From positions 387,001 through 451,000 of the forward strand of contig CALZFC010000021.1 of NCBI GenBank assembly GCA_945643635.1: a DNA stretch of 64,000 nucleotides. The letters run 5' to 3'. Below the pieces are notes generated by a model that saw nothing but the letters and a program-made list of their open reading frames with translations, searched no databases and was not told where the DNA came from. The position numbers and the translations under genes are program-made. This DNA is from Allodiplogaster sudhausi (lineage: Eukaryota; Nematoda; Chromadorea; Rhabditida; Diplogasteridae). Positions 1 to 13,146 of the stretch are shown piece by piece. Every line of letters begins with the position of its first letter. Within the stretch, counting starts at the first letter, position 1.

Positions 1-635
1 AAAACGTTTCTTGAAATTTTAATAGAAGGCCAATACATGTTTCAACAGTACTATAATAGAAATTGCTTTCTACTTGACAAAAGGAGTATTTGGCCGATCA
101 GAGCAGATAAAGCAGCAGTTCAACCAAATCCGGTGATTCAGCTTATCTAGGCGATAAGAAACATATATTTATAATGTTTAAACATCTAACATCGCATCAC
201 GCATAAATATTGTTCCAAATCTCATCCGTATCCTAATAACAATTCTCATTCTACATGTCATGACTCCGATGGCTGAGAAATTAATATAAAGTTCAACGAC
301 CATAATCATCAGTATATTCATAAATATGTAAACATCTCTCGCATTTGTTTATAGCAGCTCGTAAAGGCAATGATAACATGGGGAGTGAAAATAATAATAC
401 CACGTTCCGAAATGTGAAGTGTATGAAAGGAAAAAAATTGAAGAATGACTATAGATTTCATATCATGTTCTGTAAGCTCGAAGATAAGTTTCAAACTAGC
501 CAAATTATTTTTTTTAACCATAAATTTTTAATGCAGACAGAATTTAAGTGGGTAAACTATATATTTACTCGTGTACAAACTTTCTGCAAAGACACACGGT
601 GCCTTCTTCATTTGTTACTATAGGAACAATAGATG
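1..635. other. No gene recognised (left flank)
   Basis: AT-rich sequence downstream of the minus-strand phosphate transporter. The short open frames on both strands show no family motif, splice context or signal peptide. It probably holds the 3' untranslated region of the neighbouring gene; no polyadenylation signal was assigned with confidence. Confidence 0.5.
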
Positions 636-3600
636 CTACACTTGGGTCTGCGCAGAGATGCGGCCGAGGAGGGAGGAGCCGTAGGAGGAGGAGACAGCGG
701 GGGGCGGCGGCGGTATCTTCTCTCTCTGCTGCTGCTGCTGCTTCTTCTGCTCTTCTTCCACGTCCTTCTCATCTCGGAGATAGCGCGAGAGGCGAGGGAC
801 ACGCGCGAGGAGTGCACCGAGCAGAGCGTCGTACGGACGAAGAGAGTGCAGCCACGGCGGCAGCCACTCCCAGTCGCGCAGCAGAGCTGGCAACGCGCCC
901 GGCGCGCTCACCTAGACATCAGATAAGATTCACGGAGCTAGATCTCATGTCAGACTAAAAGTGTCTCGAAGGCACCAATTCCAGTGTTCGTGCCTGCATA
1001 ATGTTGATGCAAGCAATGATGGCTGCGACGACAGCAACAATGACGAAGGCGGTGACCGTGACGGCGGGAGGGGCGAACGACATTCCGACGACAAAGGCAG
1101 GCACCACACCGAACAACACCACCAAGTACAACAGCACGAACCAGCGGTACTGTAATAGGAGAAGATATATACAAGAGAAGTATACAAGTATTGTACTCCC
1201 TTCGAAAAAAGACGGAAAGACTGACAGTCGCTGTCTTATTGCCTATCTTATTGGCGAGCTGAAGTGGAATTCGGCGTAGCTGTCGGATGGGAAAGAACAG
1301 CAGAGTCCCGATGACATTGTAGATCACTTGGCACATCGCCATGTGCAGAGCTCTAAACTCAGTATCTTCATTTCAGCGTCTTCCAATGCTTTTTTAAATC
1401 AAAGTTGCATTAAAAGAGAAAATACTGTATAGGAAAAATATTGAGTAGAATAAAGAAGAATAGAGTGGGAGTGAAAACAGAGTAAACGAAAAAGTTGTAC
1501 ATAGTATGATTCGCACTTTTCAAGACGCGCCGAGTCAGCCGTCAAGGCTGCGAGCACCCCACTAGAAGTCGTGCCAATGTTCGAGCCGAGTGTCAGGGCG
1601 TACAGCTTCTGGAGAGGAATTACACCTGCGCCGGCAATCGGCGTGAGCGAGGATGCAAAGACGCTGTTCGATTGCACCTGCAGGAAAGAAATCGAGGGGT
1701 TTGTGCTTTCATCGAGAACGGACAACAGCACTATAAATGAGTAAAAGAAACTTAAGGTTGCTAGATGCATGAACATTTTGGGAATGCACCCTATTATGTG
1801 TTTGTAATTAAGTATAAGTTTTGAGAATGAAACGGACAATGAGTGTAAGTATGAAGCCGAAAGCCATGATGATGTAGTCTGTAAGCGGCTTCCATCTGCC
1901 GGGGCATTCGAGTGCGATGACGCGACGAACGAACGCCTTAACGCGGCCAGTGATCAGATGCTGCAAAGAAGCAATCAAACCAATCTTCATGTTTACCAGC
2001 CATGTTTAGCGCTGACCAGGAACTTGGCTATCTATCATCTTCACATATTTCCAAGGTCAACCATGCTGACATTTATGAGTGCGACGATGCCGAAAAGACA
2101 CATAATAAGGACGATGATCGAAGAGATCAGCACGACGATGGCGATCGTGTTGTCTGGCCAGGGCGAGTGCACGAAGAGATGAGAGTAGGGGCCTAGAAAG
2201 AAGAATTCAACAACCAACAAGCTTATTTCATTTGACAAGGAATACATCCAGCCAAATAATGCAAAAAAAACACTTACAATTATAGAATCGAGAGCCATTT
2301 GCAAAGGAGCATCGTTTGATGAAGGAGTAATCAGCCGGGAATGAATCGGAGTCAACCGTCGCATTCCGCAGGGTTGGCTCGTCTACCTGAAACACCGCAT
2401 GCCATTAGTTGCATTCGGAAGTTTGCTTCTGAAATAAATTGAATGTTCACTTCAAGGATGAATTTATTGATCGGATCGGTAAGAAGGTCGACGGTCTTGA
2501 ACGTGATTCCATGCTCGCTGATCATCGGATCCACAATGAGCCAGCTTATCCACTCGATCACTCCTGTAGCACAGAAAGATAAAGAAATGCAAGAGAAGGA
2601 CGCCGCATCTACAATTCGGGACAGGAATGCATTATGTGTGAAGCATGGCAACATCTAAAAATAGCAAAAAAAAGCAAATCAATGCCGAGAACTCCTTAGA
2701 AAGTTTCTGTGATAAACTTCACCGACGCCTGAAGACGTGAATGATCCTAAATGTCCATTATTTTCAAAGGAATTTATTTGTCTTTGTTTCAGAAATTGGA
2801 GAGCATTCGAGTTTTTTGAGTAAGTAGCATCTAAGCCTTTTGCTCACCGGTGATGAGCTCGATGGGCAAGACGACGAGGATGCAGCAGATGTTGAAGACG
2901 TCTCCGATGATGGCAGCGGCGAAGGCGCGGCCGAAGGAGGTGCGGTCACCCGCGTAGGTCAGGGCGATCAGACTGTTCACCAGAGAAGTGCCCAGCTCGG
3001 AGCCGATCATCATTGGGATCGCCATGTGCACCGTGATCACTGCCAATTCCCACGTTTTTTTTTCATGACTTCAACCTTTTTAGCATACACCACTGGCCAT
3101 TTACTTTGGTATTTTTTTGTCGGAGCAAAAAAAACTCGTATTTATCAAGCAATGATTGATTTAATATCAATTCCTTACTGTTGGCGGCGACCATCGTGAC
3201 GAGGACGTTGATGAAGGTGGTCGAGCTCTGCAGCACCACCGTCGCCATCATTCCCACGATGCATGCCGAGGCGGGGTCGCGGATCAGCGGAGACTCGCTA
3301 AGACGCTTTCCTGAATAAAAAAATTAATTCATTATACATTCAAATGAATCGATCAACAGAAAATTGAATTTTTTGAAATACCGAGTCCACGGCCGCCGAG
3401 CAAACTAAAGGCAGTGGAGAGATTGCCGAGTGCGCAGATGTAGATGAAGATGAGGATAAGAACGCCGACGAGGCGGGCAACCAGCACGCTCAGCCAGCGG
3501 ATGCGAGCAGCTTTGCTCAGGGCTGCCAAGGGACAAGTCATTCATCCTATCTGATTGTATATAATTTGATTGTTAGGAGGAAGAAAAGCTCTCTCTTTCT

Positions 3601-4732
3601 CTCTCCTCTCTCTATCCCTCTATGTTCTCTTTATCGCTCTTACTTGTTTTTTATCTGTATAATATGCCAGGGTTCATTTCTAGTTTTAACAATGACTGTA
3701 AAAAACAATTGGCCGAATAATTTTTTTTTTAAATGCTTGCTTCTCATGAAGGGAATATCATCTCTATTTGGTGACTACTTGTACATAAATAATTACCTTC
3801 CTTTTGACTGAAAAATCCCACACCTCACTTTGCTCATCTGTTTTATCCTTCTCGCAAATGCCAGTAGAGAAACTTTCATCCGCGACGATTTGTTTTGAAA
3901 AAGGAGAGCGAGTCTACTACGCGACCATTTCTCACTCATTCTCACATTTTCCAAAATCCGGCTCTGGGCCCGTCCAATCCGGCGATAACTACGCGACAAT
4001 CGACCACCATTAAATCGCACGCCCAACAATCGGATTGCATTGTCATATGCACAGACAAGAAGGGCTAGAATTGGCAAGAGGAAAGTAGCTCTTGAATACG
4101 TCTTCTCCATCTTCTCAATGAACCAGGAAGTAAAAGAATGGAATGCAAATAGAATTACAACTTTTAAAATTATGTTGTATGTGCCTGTATTAAATTTTTA
4201 TATATGTAGCTACCCAATTAAGAAAGTGTAAAGAGACATAATTGCCGCTATCGCTAAAAAATACGCCCTTGAATGGATACAATGGCGATTACCGGCCATT
4301 AACGCTCAAGCCGAAAAGGAGTCTCTTTCACCATATTGTTTGCACACGGTGTTTGATTACGGTCTCTGTGGATAAATAAGCCTGATTAAAAACCATGGTC
4401 TCGGCTAAACGACAAAGAGAAGAGCAGACAAATATAATCGCTAACTTAGGATTTTAATAACAAAATCGAAGAACGTGTGATGATTCTATTGAATAAATGA
4501 TAGGAGACGTACTGTGCCATGGCTCGTAGCTCTTGGTGGTGGTACTCGGCGAAGCTTGGCTGCTGGAAGAGTCGTCGCCGGCTGAGTTCGTGCGTTGCTT
4601 CTCTTCCACGTGCTGGCGCAGAGTCGAGACGTCGAGGGCATCTCCAATGACGACGTGGTGAGACGGATGCTGACTGCTTGTGGAGCCAAGGCGTGCTGCG
4701 GCAGAATCGGAGGATGCGTCACCCACACGCAT
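636..4732 (-). CDS. Sodium-dependent phosphate cotransporter, SLC34 (NaPi-II) family, multi-exon
   Basis: Plasma-membrane Na+/phosphate cotransporter of the type II family. The minus-strand exons read in family order. A polar N-terminal tail starts at the ATG at 4732. The first membrane segment (3382-3522) ends in a STAFSLLGG motif. The first QSS signature (VLQSSTTFINVLV) is at 3179-3310. A G-S-E-L-G-T-S segment with the YAGDR/FGRAFA block is at 2848-3039. The extracellular-loop exon, with a DLLTDPINKFI block, is near 2440-2570. Later membrane exons lie near 2040-2170 and 1840-1970. The second repeat (VQSNSVFASSLTP then LTLGSNIGTT) is at about 1507-1682, followed by exons near 1240-1340 and 955-1140. 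The C-terminal tail (WEWLPPWLHSLRP, then a Q/R/P-rich end) stops at 636-638. Both QSS half-repeats are present, so the inverted-repeat transport core looks complete. The stretch between 3523 and 4512 is intron, possibly with a missed exon. Nematodes have several copies of this family; I cannot say which orthologue this is. Confidence 0.9.
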
Positions 4733-6649
4733 GACATAGCACGCCACCGGCTGTCGTGGAGCGCCTCAACGATTATGATCATTTCATTGGGAACTACTAG
4801 TTTTACAACTTTTTTTTCTACAGAAATAATCAAACATACATCATATAGGCAATGATATTCTACAACAAAACTCACACGTCTATCTATGCATGTATTATAT
4901 ATGTAATGCAGTCAAAAGTGAGGAACCAGGTTAGTCGTTCCTATAAAAAGTAATAAATCTCAGTCTATGAGAAGAAACGAAGCGATGAGGAGGACCGCTG
5001 AGAGTTCAAGTGATTGAAGCGAGAAGTGACCACCATTTCTAGCGGCGATAAACAGATGGTGCGATATGAGGAAACGGCTGAAGAGACATCCAAAGAATAA
5101 AAGAAAAGTCGCGCAATCGCCGGAGAGAATGCACAGAAAGATGGAGAGAGAATGAGAAATGGAGAAGGAGTAGTTGGTATAGAGAGATCTGTAAGATGGT
5201 GTGAGATGGAAAGAAGCGGTACTCCTAGTTGAGAGAGAAGAAGGAACAGCGAGAGTAAGATGAGGCGAGCAGCGAACCACTGGGAAGATTGTGCTTGCGC
5301 CGCGACAAAATCGTCATTCTAAAACATGTGTGCGCAGAACAAATGGAGGGCTGCTTCCTGGGAAGGATGTTTGGAGTCGTCGGCTCGGAGCCGGCCCAGA
5401 GTGCTCGAGTATGGAGAGAGCCGGAGGGGAAGGAGGAAGGGGGGGGGAGAAGTCCAGAGGTTGGTCACGGAATTGTGAGCAGAGTGGGAGGAGGGAGAGA
5501 GCGCCAAAACAACAACCACTCTGCATATGAGAGGAGAGGACAAGAATGACATCACAGAGTGGGACTGCAATCGGGTGATAGACAGCAGATAATTGGCGCG
5601 CCACCCAGCTCTGCTCCTCTCCCGATGAGTATTGCGGCCACCCTTTTAAACGTCGATAGGAGGAAAAAACGGGACGAGGTGGCGATCGCGCAACGATTAT
5701 TAGTTTGGCTGTCATCATTTTGCCACATTCGCATGGGATCAACGGTTTTTGCCAGAATATGGTCTAGTCATTTGAGGAATGCCCTCGCATTGACAGTGAT
5801 TCTGGCTGGAGGGGGGGGGGCAATGATAGGTAATTTAGAGTGAGAGGGAGAGAGAGTTAGAGGGATGGAATGTGAGTGCGAGTATTCTGAGGTGTATTGT
5901 ATCTCGTGTTCTCTCGATGAGGTAAGGGAGAGAGGAGGGAAGATAGACGGCGGGTGTCTGTCTGTGTGTCTGGCATACAATAGTCGGGAGTGGTTATGCG
6001 CGATTGTTACTCCACAATGGAGGGCCGGAGAGATGATGCGCGAAAGTGGAGTAGCGGCTGCGGGGATGGGAGGCGGCAGGAGGGGCCATGGATTACGCGA
6101 GGGTGGACTGTAGAAGGGGCTTGGAATTGTGAGGGTGGCGCTCCAGTAGATTAAGCGACAGGACGGAACTACCAGGCTATAGCAACCAATGAAATGCGCT
6201 CACCCGAAGGCAAGCCGGAATTCAGCCACGTTTACGATTCTTTGAGGGATCCATTTTTTATAATTATTGGATTATATCGAGACACCTCAAGCGAAACCTG
6301 GTTCGCCAAATTCAAGCCTATCACATCTCCTTTCATTACACTCATAATCAACTGAAGATTTGTTAATATCAGCCGAATTTTTAATATCCTTCGTTTGAGT
6401 GAAGCGAATATTCAGTTTTTCAACATATGCTGTTCAAAAAAAAGAAAATGTATGCATCTTAAAAATGACAAAACGTACGCATGCACCTAACAGTGAGTTA
6501 TTCTAAGCAAATAAGCTGCCTTGTAACTAGTTTAATTGCAGTCAACAACGAAGCATGATATACATAGTTCTTTCTATAGCAAATATTTAAACAGCACACA
6601 TAGATTATATAAGTTTGCAGTTATTTATAGTTGGAGAGGCATTCTAATA

Positions 6650-6995
6650 TTGTCGTGGCCCACCTGGTGTGATGAGTGCGGGATAGATGAAGTGAAGAGT
6701 GTGAGTGGGAAGGAGTTGCAGGGGAGCGCGCCGTGCGATGAGTGCCCAGTTCACGTCGTCCTCTTCCTCCTCTCTCAGAAGATGGCTTCTTCGCATCGGA
6801 CAGCGACTGGCCACGGCGCAGCCTCTTCCGCCCGCGCCAGGAGTTGCGGCGAGACCGAGCAGCCGCTTCTTCTTCGTCTTCTTTAGCTTGCTTGCACTTC
6901 GGATCAGAAGAATTGACCGAAGATGGGGACGAAAAGCTCAAAATTGAACGCCGCCTCAGTGCTATTCGAGGGATTCGTCCTTCCTCCCCTACCAC
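6650..6995 (-). other. Possible charged exon, strand uncertain
   Basis: A GC-richer island in AT-rich surroundings. The minus strand reads a basic/serine-rich segment (SRRNSWRGRKRLRRGQSLSD), resembling a kinase-target or disordered region. The plus strand is open too, with a good 3' splice signal (CTCTCTCAG) before position 6779. No homology is recognised, and the neighbours do not tell which strand, if either, is coding. Confidence 0.2.
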
Positions 6996-7552
6996 GCAAA
7001 TGCGATCCGCTTTCGAACCACAAGTAGCAATTGATGCGGAGTTCGTGATCCGTGGGCGTGGTCGTATAGTAGTCTATGTTATGCTTTATAACGCTATAAT
7101 ATGACTCTCGCATCGCTGAGGGACTTCCCCTCTCTGTTGGTGTTCGCGCACTTTCCTTGCTCTTTTCAATCTGGAATCCAGCCCAATGCCATGGATTGAA
7201 GAGTAGACTCGCCAGTTAGCGGACTAGGGAGAGAGAAATGGCATGAGCAGGAGAATTCTAACGCCCGCACAGTTCCGTGGAGTAACAAGGCGGAGGATCA
7301 AACTGGATATCAGTTGTGGAACAAGGAACACAGAGAAAGAGAAAGGGAATGAGATCAGAGCAACGATGGACAAAAATAAAACACAGACAGCGAGTAGTTG
7401 ACAGTTATACAGATCCTCTTGCAGTCGACTGGGAAGATGCTGGAAATGCCCAACGAAAAAAGTGATTGAGTTGTTATTCAAAATGTGAATAATATATGTA
7501 TGAGGCACCCGAAGAGTGGAAGCATAAGTCAGCAAGAACGGCCGCCTTCATG

Positions 7553-8456
7553 TTTGAAAACTTTTCTGAACGCAATGAGTAATTCCCAGACAATACATAC
7601 ATTTCCAATTCATAGTTCAAAAACAAGAAATTACACAGCAATGAAAATTTTTTTATTAATTTAGGAGAATATTCAAGTCTTGATATATTCTCCTTTATAT
7701 ATTTAAAAAAAAAAACAATTCACAATCTGAATAACGAGAAACATTATTTTCGTTCCAGGACGGCTCATCAGCAATTGTCACAATTGTTCGTGCAGGAATA
7801 TTCTGCGCCCTGTTAAATTTAAGTTCAATAACCTGAATGTTTCTTTAAGTTTCATATTTCAAAAATTATGGCAAGTTTAATTCAGATGCAGTTTTTTCTT
7901 ACATATCTCGCCGTTGATGATTTATATGGACTAATTTTTGAAACTTCAATCACCTGAAAAAAAGCTAGATGCTTGTGACTGACAACTGGTTCCAAGTTTT
8001 AGAGTGTATTTTAGGCACCTGACAATGTATTGTTGTTAGTTTTATTCAGATATCATCTCGTCCAATATGGGCTAATTCATTTCACCTGGACCAAAAAGTA
8101 GAAAATTAAAAAAAAAATCTTTAGATAAGCTTGAAAATTCCTGTTTCTATGGTATTTTTTGCATCACGCTCACATGACAAAAGACCGAAAATCAATGAAA
8201 TCATCCAACATTGGACGATGTTTTCGGGGTGTCATTAGTAATCTTAAAGAAAAAGGTCAAATGTTTTTTTGAAATCTCTGGAACGCGATGAGCAATTCAG
8301 AGAAAACAGCTGTATGTACATACTACATATGTATATATGAATGTATGAAAAACCCGAAAGCACATAGCAAGGCAAAACATCTTTATTAATAAAGGAGAAT
8401 AATCAAGGGAGGTCTTGAAATAGCAATAACAATTCGCGATCAGAACAACAGAATTA
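7553..8456. repeat. Diverged direct duplication flanking the 3' end of MRI1
   Basis: The segment at about 7553-7745 resembles the one at about 8268-8456. Both carry, in the same order, an AACGC(A/G)ATGAG(T/C)AATTC block, then a TTTATTAAT..AGGAGAAT(A)..TCAAG block, then an AACAATTC(A/G)C block. The copies are about 715 bp apart with many substitutions. The right copy overlaps the end and downstream region of MRI1, so the left copy looks like an old duplicate of that 3' region. Between them are shorter repeats around the word CACCTG. Confidence 0.5.
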
Positions 8457-8461
8457 CTATG

Positions 8462-10853
8462 TTAGACTGAGGACTGTTCAGCCAAGTGTCCCAGTTGATC
8501 GGGCCGGAAGCTGCCGCGCTCTGTGATGAAGGAATGGACCAGTGCTCCAGGTGTAACGTCGAATGCCGGATTCCATATGGGAGTCCCGGCGGGACAGATA
8601 GACTTGCCTGAAGTAAAGGGGAACGAGATAACAATGAAAGAATCACACAAAAGTTTTGCCTCTTTTCCGTCCTCGTCAAGGCAGACATGTTTAGAAACTT
8701 TTGCATAATAAAAAAATTATTTTGTTCCAACATTTGTTGCATGCGTTTTGAACTACGAATGTTCAGTCTGATTCCTTCTATACCATTAAAGATGCGTAGC
8801 TCGTCCGGCGGTCGTTCTTCGATGACAATGTGAGATCCGTCAGGGACGGATGGATTGTAGGTCGCGACTGGCAGTGCTACGTAGAATGGAATCCCGTAGT
8901 GGGCGGCGAGCACGGCCAGTCCGCACGTCCCGATCTTGTTGGCCGTGTCACCGTTTCGAGTCACTTGATCCGCGCCTACAATTTCCATATTTGGTCATGC
9001 TTGACAGTATTCTTGGTGACACATGTATTTATATAAATCGTTGATGTTATGGTTATAGATTGAAATTAAGATCCTTACCAACTATTACAGCATCGACCTT
9101 GAAATGAGACATGGCACTTGCAGCCATGCCGTCTGCGATCAGAGTGAACGGGATATTCTGAAGCACTGACTTTTCGTTTACATTTCATTCCATCAATAAC
9201 CTGGTCAGAAATGTTTACCTATGTTAAAAAAAATTATTTGCAAGGTAAAGAATTAAGAACGGACCTGACTGGCGAGTTCAGAGGCGGTCGGCTCCCCTGG
9301 AGATAGGGTCGCGTTTCTTGTGCAATCGAATGACGAAGACGTCCTGCCTTGAAGAGGGTAGAAATGATACCTGAAGCAATAATAGTCATCGACGCCTATG
9401 TTCGTATCTGTGCTTGGGAACCTGTTTAACAATTCGCATCGCGTCTTACTAACCGAGTGCCGTGCCCCAGGAGGAAGTAGCGAGTGAGCCAGTGTTGCAG
9501 ATGGTCATGATGGCGAGGCCCTCTCCGGCCGGTTTCCTCTCTGCCAAGGAAGTCAACTCGCGTAGTCCGTGCCAGAGCAGCCGGCGATTCTCCTCGAGCT
9601 CGCCATCATACGTGGACAGGATGAACGAACGCAATCTGTTTAGGCATCATTGATTACGGTACTTGAAGTTTTCTACACCCTCAATAATTTTGCATGTTGT
9701 TAATGGAGAAAAAATAAAAATTTCAAAACAGCAAAATAATAAACAGCCCTCACTGTATGTATATTGGGCCCAACATTTTACTAATTTACTTGTTAATCCT
9801 CTGGTCGGGCTCCGCTCCACGCACAGCAACGAGAGCAGCATCGCACGCGTTGCGTAGATTGACTGCCGTGGGGCGAGAGCTCAGCAGAAAGGCGAACTGA
9901 AATCATGACACAATCAACTAACTAGCTGGAATCTTTATCCTGAATATCATGCAGTTTGCGCATATGCCATTACAGTACTTCGTTCGTACAGTACTAAATG
10001 TTAACCAATCTAATAGCAATACTAATAGCAACAATCAAAAATAACCTTCTTTTCAATCGTTGTCATGAGATCATGATCCGAGAGTTCCCGCATTTGCTCA
10101 GTCTCGAGAAACAGGCCAAACATGGCCACAGTTGCGATAAGCGGAGCTCCCCGAACCTAAATTCAATTAAGCTATCTTTTAATATAAAAAAACCCTTACA
10201 TTGTAATGTTGTTCAGCATTCAGATGAATGTTATTAAATTAATCCACAGCTATTTAGTGTCTGTGTGTGTATGCCTCTGTGTTGTTTGCAGCATGGAACT
10301 GAGAAGAAGACCTAATGAATTTTTTTATGCGCAGTACATAAAAAGAATGGCTCGTGTGTGACATACTCATTCTTCTTTCTTGCCATCGATTTCCTTTTTG
10401 CCTTAACTCTATCATGCAAAAAGAGCATCTTAATTCTGGACGAAGAAGAGGTTCTCCTAGTTTGCACTTTATGCAATTGCGAGTAGTCCACGTTGGTCTA
10501 ATCACGCGTTCCTGCACGTTTTTCCGGGGGCATTTCGTCCGTTTGAGGGAGACATCTAATTTAGTTATCCACGTCTTAGAGAAGAAGAAAAAAAGGCCAG
10601 GATCTTCAGTCGAAGAAGTTATCGGAAGACGTAGCAGAGTATCTACGGATGTCCTAACCTGCATCTTCTTGATGACATCGAACGCATCTTCAGTGTTCCT
10701 GACGGGAACATAGACAAACTGGTCAGGCATGAGCAGCTGGTCCAGCACTTCGAGTGTGCACTTCTCGCGATCGAAACGATGCGACGACAGTCGTCCGGAG
10801 GAGTCGGCCATGAAGTCAGCGGGCATAGCTTCCGCTGCCGAGGATGACGCCAT
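8462..10853 (-). CDS. MRI1: Methylthioribose-1-phosphate isomerase (MtnA/eIF2B-alpha-like fold)
   Basis: Isomerises 5-methylthioribose-1-phosphate to methylthioribulose-1-phosphate in the cytosolic methionine salvage pathway. Exon 1 (10659-10853) gives the start [13 protein letters not shown] and the family block [25 protein letters not shown]. The exon near 10043-10155 supplies [16 protein letters not shown]. That near 9786-9900 supplies [17 protein letters not shown]. That near 9455-9635 supplies the catalytic-cysteine motif [17 protein letters not shown]. The exons near 9265-9350 and 9082-9160 supply [13 protein letters not shown] and [10 protein letters not shown]. The next (about 8765-8976) carries [17 protein letters not shown] with the active-site aspartate, and the last carries WNPAFDVTP. 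The stop is at 8462-8464. Both catalytic motifs are intact, so I expect a working enzyme. Confidence 0.93.
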
Positions 10854-12145
10854 CCCCAAAAGCACTTCTTCACTTAATGTTTCATGAAAAGCAAACATCT
10901 CAGTACAACAGTGACAATTATAAAATCGCAAGTTCATTTAACAAGTACCTATCTAACTCAAATACATGCATATGTGCATAAATATAGACATCAATGCCCA
11001 TACCGATGTGGCAAACCTGTACTTTATGCGCTTCAAGTGGGGAAGAAAATGAAAGCACCGCCGTACACAAGAGAAGAGTGATGCAATCGCATCGACCACT
11101 CAAGAAGAAGGCAAAGAACGCTCATCCATGACCTAGGCGAGATAACAAGCAGAGAAGATAAGGGAAGCAGAGAGTGAGTGAGAGAGAGAGAGTACAGATA
11201 TAAAAAGAACAGAGAAAGAGAGAGAACACAGATTGGGAGAGAATGGAGGGCAGAAAGGAGATAGTATGTACAAAGCAATATAGTGGACGCGCGAATTCGA
11301 CAACTAATTTGTGTCAGTTCTTATCGCCTCATTTTCTAACCACCAATTGTACATAGTGTCCATAAATAGACAAATACACTATGTAAACTTTGTAGATCTG
11401 AAAACAAATAATCAGGAATAAAATAATTTGAAGGGAGAAGCTCGTTCCGAAGAGGCGTTAGGAACAGTCGGCTTGAGTTGTAGCAGCATGACTTGTAAAG
11501 TGTGGGTATGCCTCTCTTTTTCTGAACAGATCTTGTTGTATATGAACGCGAACGTTATGCTTAATTTACAATAGATCAGTTCAACCCCTGGACTGTATAA
11601 GACAATTGTCAATATGGATTTCCTTTTATTAGTTGGCTCTGAACCAGAGATTTCAGACATTGAAATGACATCATTGTGAACAGGATAAACATCTAATTCA
11701 AAATTAATCCCTTCAGCACGTCCTGTCACCCATCGAAGATGACTCGTCTTGCTCGTTTCCGGCTAGAGAATTAGGATGCTCGAGGGGATGTTGTGAGGAA
11801 TCTTGAAAAAGGGTGGCAGGGAGGGTATTTTTCCCCACCCGAATTTTGACATTAGTTATTTATGAAAGTATGTATGTTAGTGATGCTTCATAGGATGTTT
11901 AGAGACTCACTTATATACCAGCATACGGAATCGGTTTTAGAGAGGAGGACATTGGGGGAGGGGCACGCCTCTATGTATCTCTTCTATCTTTCTATGCTCC
12001 CCTAGGATGCGGAGGGAGGAAGAAGAAGGAAGGAGGGGGGTCCTCAACCTCAGCATTACTCGTGCCGTTCCCACGTCTTGCTCGGCCGCAGCTCTTCAAG
12101 AGAAGACTGCGTGACGACCTTTCGTGTCACGCACCACTCGAGAGA
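10854..12145. other. Intergenic region between MRI1 and the small secreted gene
   Basis: This is the shared upstream region of divergent genes: MRI1 on minus and the peptide gene on plus. It contains a short GA-rich run (11170-11225) and G-rich sequence just before the plus-strand gene. The minus-strand open frame at 11412-11729 has no recognisable features. No clear TATA box was located. Confidence 0.4.
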
Positions 12146-12682
12146 ATGCTGCCACGCTTACTGCCACTTCTCACCGTTTTCGTTCTCCTCTTTGGGCACA
12201 TCACCACAGTAGCCGGTAAGCGTATTTTCCTGTTGTGTTTAAAAAATTTTTTATTTAGCACAAATTCACTTCAATTTCCATAATATGATTCGTGAAACAC
12301 GCGCTAGTAGGAAAATATATCATTTATAGCATCCACAGAGAGTGATAGTTCAAGTTGCATTGGAAATGCATGGTATATTTTTATTCTTTTGAACGACTCT
12401 TGAACTCCTTATGAAGTCTGCGCCAAGCACTCATTCATTTTCAAGAAGCTGTCTGGAGAATAAAAAATGAGATTTCTCGTACTTGCTTGACGGGGTTTTG
12501 AGCGAATTTTAGTTAGTCCACATTGCAGAACAATTCAGAAAAGGGTTAACTTGAAACTACATACCAAAATATAAGTATCTAGATAGTATTTTTTCGCTTG
12601 TCTTTAAATCTGTCATAGCATTAATTTAATTTCTATTCTTTTCCTATTTCTAAATCTCTCTCTTTCTCTCTCTCGCTCTCTA

Positions 12683-12714
<32 letters not shown>

Positions 12715-13146
12715 AATCCACCCACATTCTACATCAGACGCTTTTCGAACGGATCTTAAATTTCTACAATCTTTTTCTTTGAAATCCTTGCTGAAGCTTA
12801 TCGTATTATGACAACAGACGTTGGGATCTGCTGAAATGTTTCATCAAGGAGTGCAGTGTTAGTAAATCTGCATCAGAATTCTCTTCTCTCGCACGGAATC
12901 TGCAAATTTGGTATCTCTTTGAGCCTTTTTATTTTTTCAGCTTTCTTGACTTTGTGCGTTCGTTTTGCAGAATCCCGCGTAATGATGCGTTTCACTGACA
13001 TTGGGGGAAGCAGAGGCGTCGGCGGTGGCTACGGCACTTCCCCAGTCCAGCTCCGCCCGCCAAATGGCCGTCGGAGGGGCGTCGTCGCCTACATGGGCTT
13101 CATGCCACACTTCCGAAGGATGACCAAGGCGCTCTGGCGAGACTAG
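12146..13146 (+). CDS. Small secreted precursor, candidate neuropeptide (2 exons)
   Basis: Exon 1 (12146-12215) starts at an ATG and encodes a signal peptide, LPLLTVFVLLFGHITTVAG, ending at a GTAAGC donor. Exon 2 starts at 12971 after TTTTGCAG; the joined phase is clean and the stop is TAG at 13144-13146. The mature part of about 58 residues has MMRF soon after the signal, a Gly-rich stretch, then a VQLRPPN-G-RRR site. Gly followed by a tribasic site is the usual context for cleavage and C-terminal amidation. Then comes GVVAYMGFMPHF followed by RR. These are hallmarks of neuropeptide precursors, but I do not recognise the family and only one copy of each peptide is present. The 755-nt intron contains a CT microsatellite (12655-12715). 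A possible polyadenylation signal lies at 13441. Confidence 0.6.

Larger units (their letters stand above)
4733..8461. other. Intergenic region, no supported gene
   Basis: About 3.7 kb between two minus-strand genes. It contains G-rich and GA/CT-biased sequence (5100-6120), a charged stretch open on both strands (6650-6990), and AT-rich sequence (7550-8450) with weakly repeated blocks. The longer open frames (for example 5314-5742 and 7224-7535 on the minus strand) have low-complexity or generic hydrophobic composition and no recognisable domain, so I do not call them. Confidence 0.5.

Noticed and set aside
5314..5742. 142-residue minus-strand frame in the 4.7-8.5 kb gap
   Set aside because: Biased by G-rich/C-rich sequence, no motif, no splice or promoter context.
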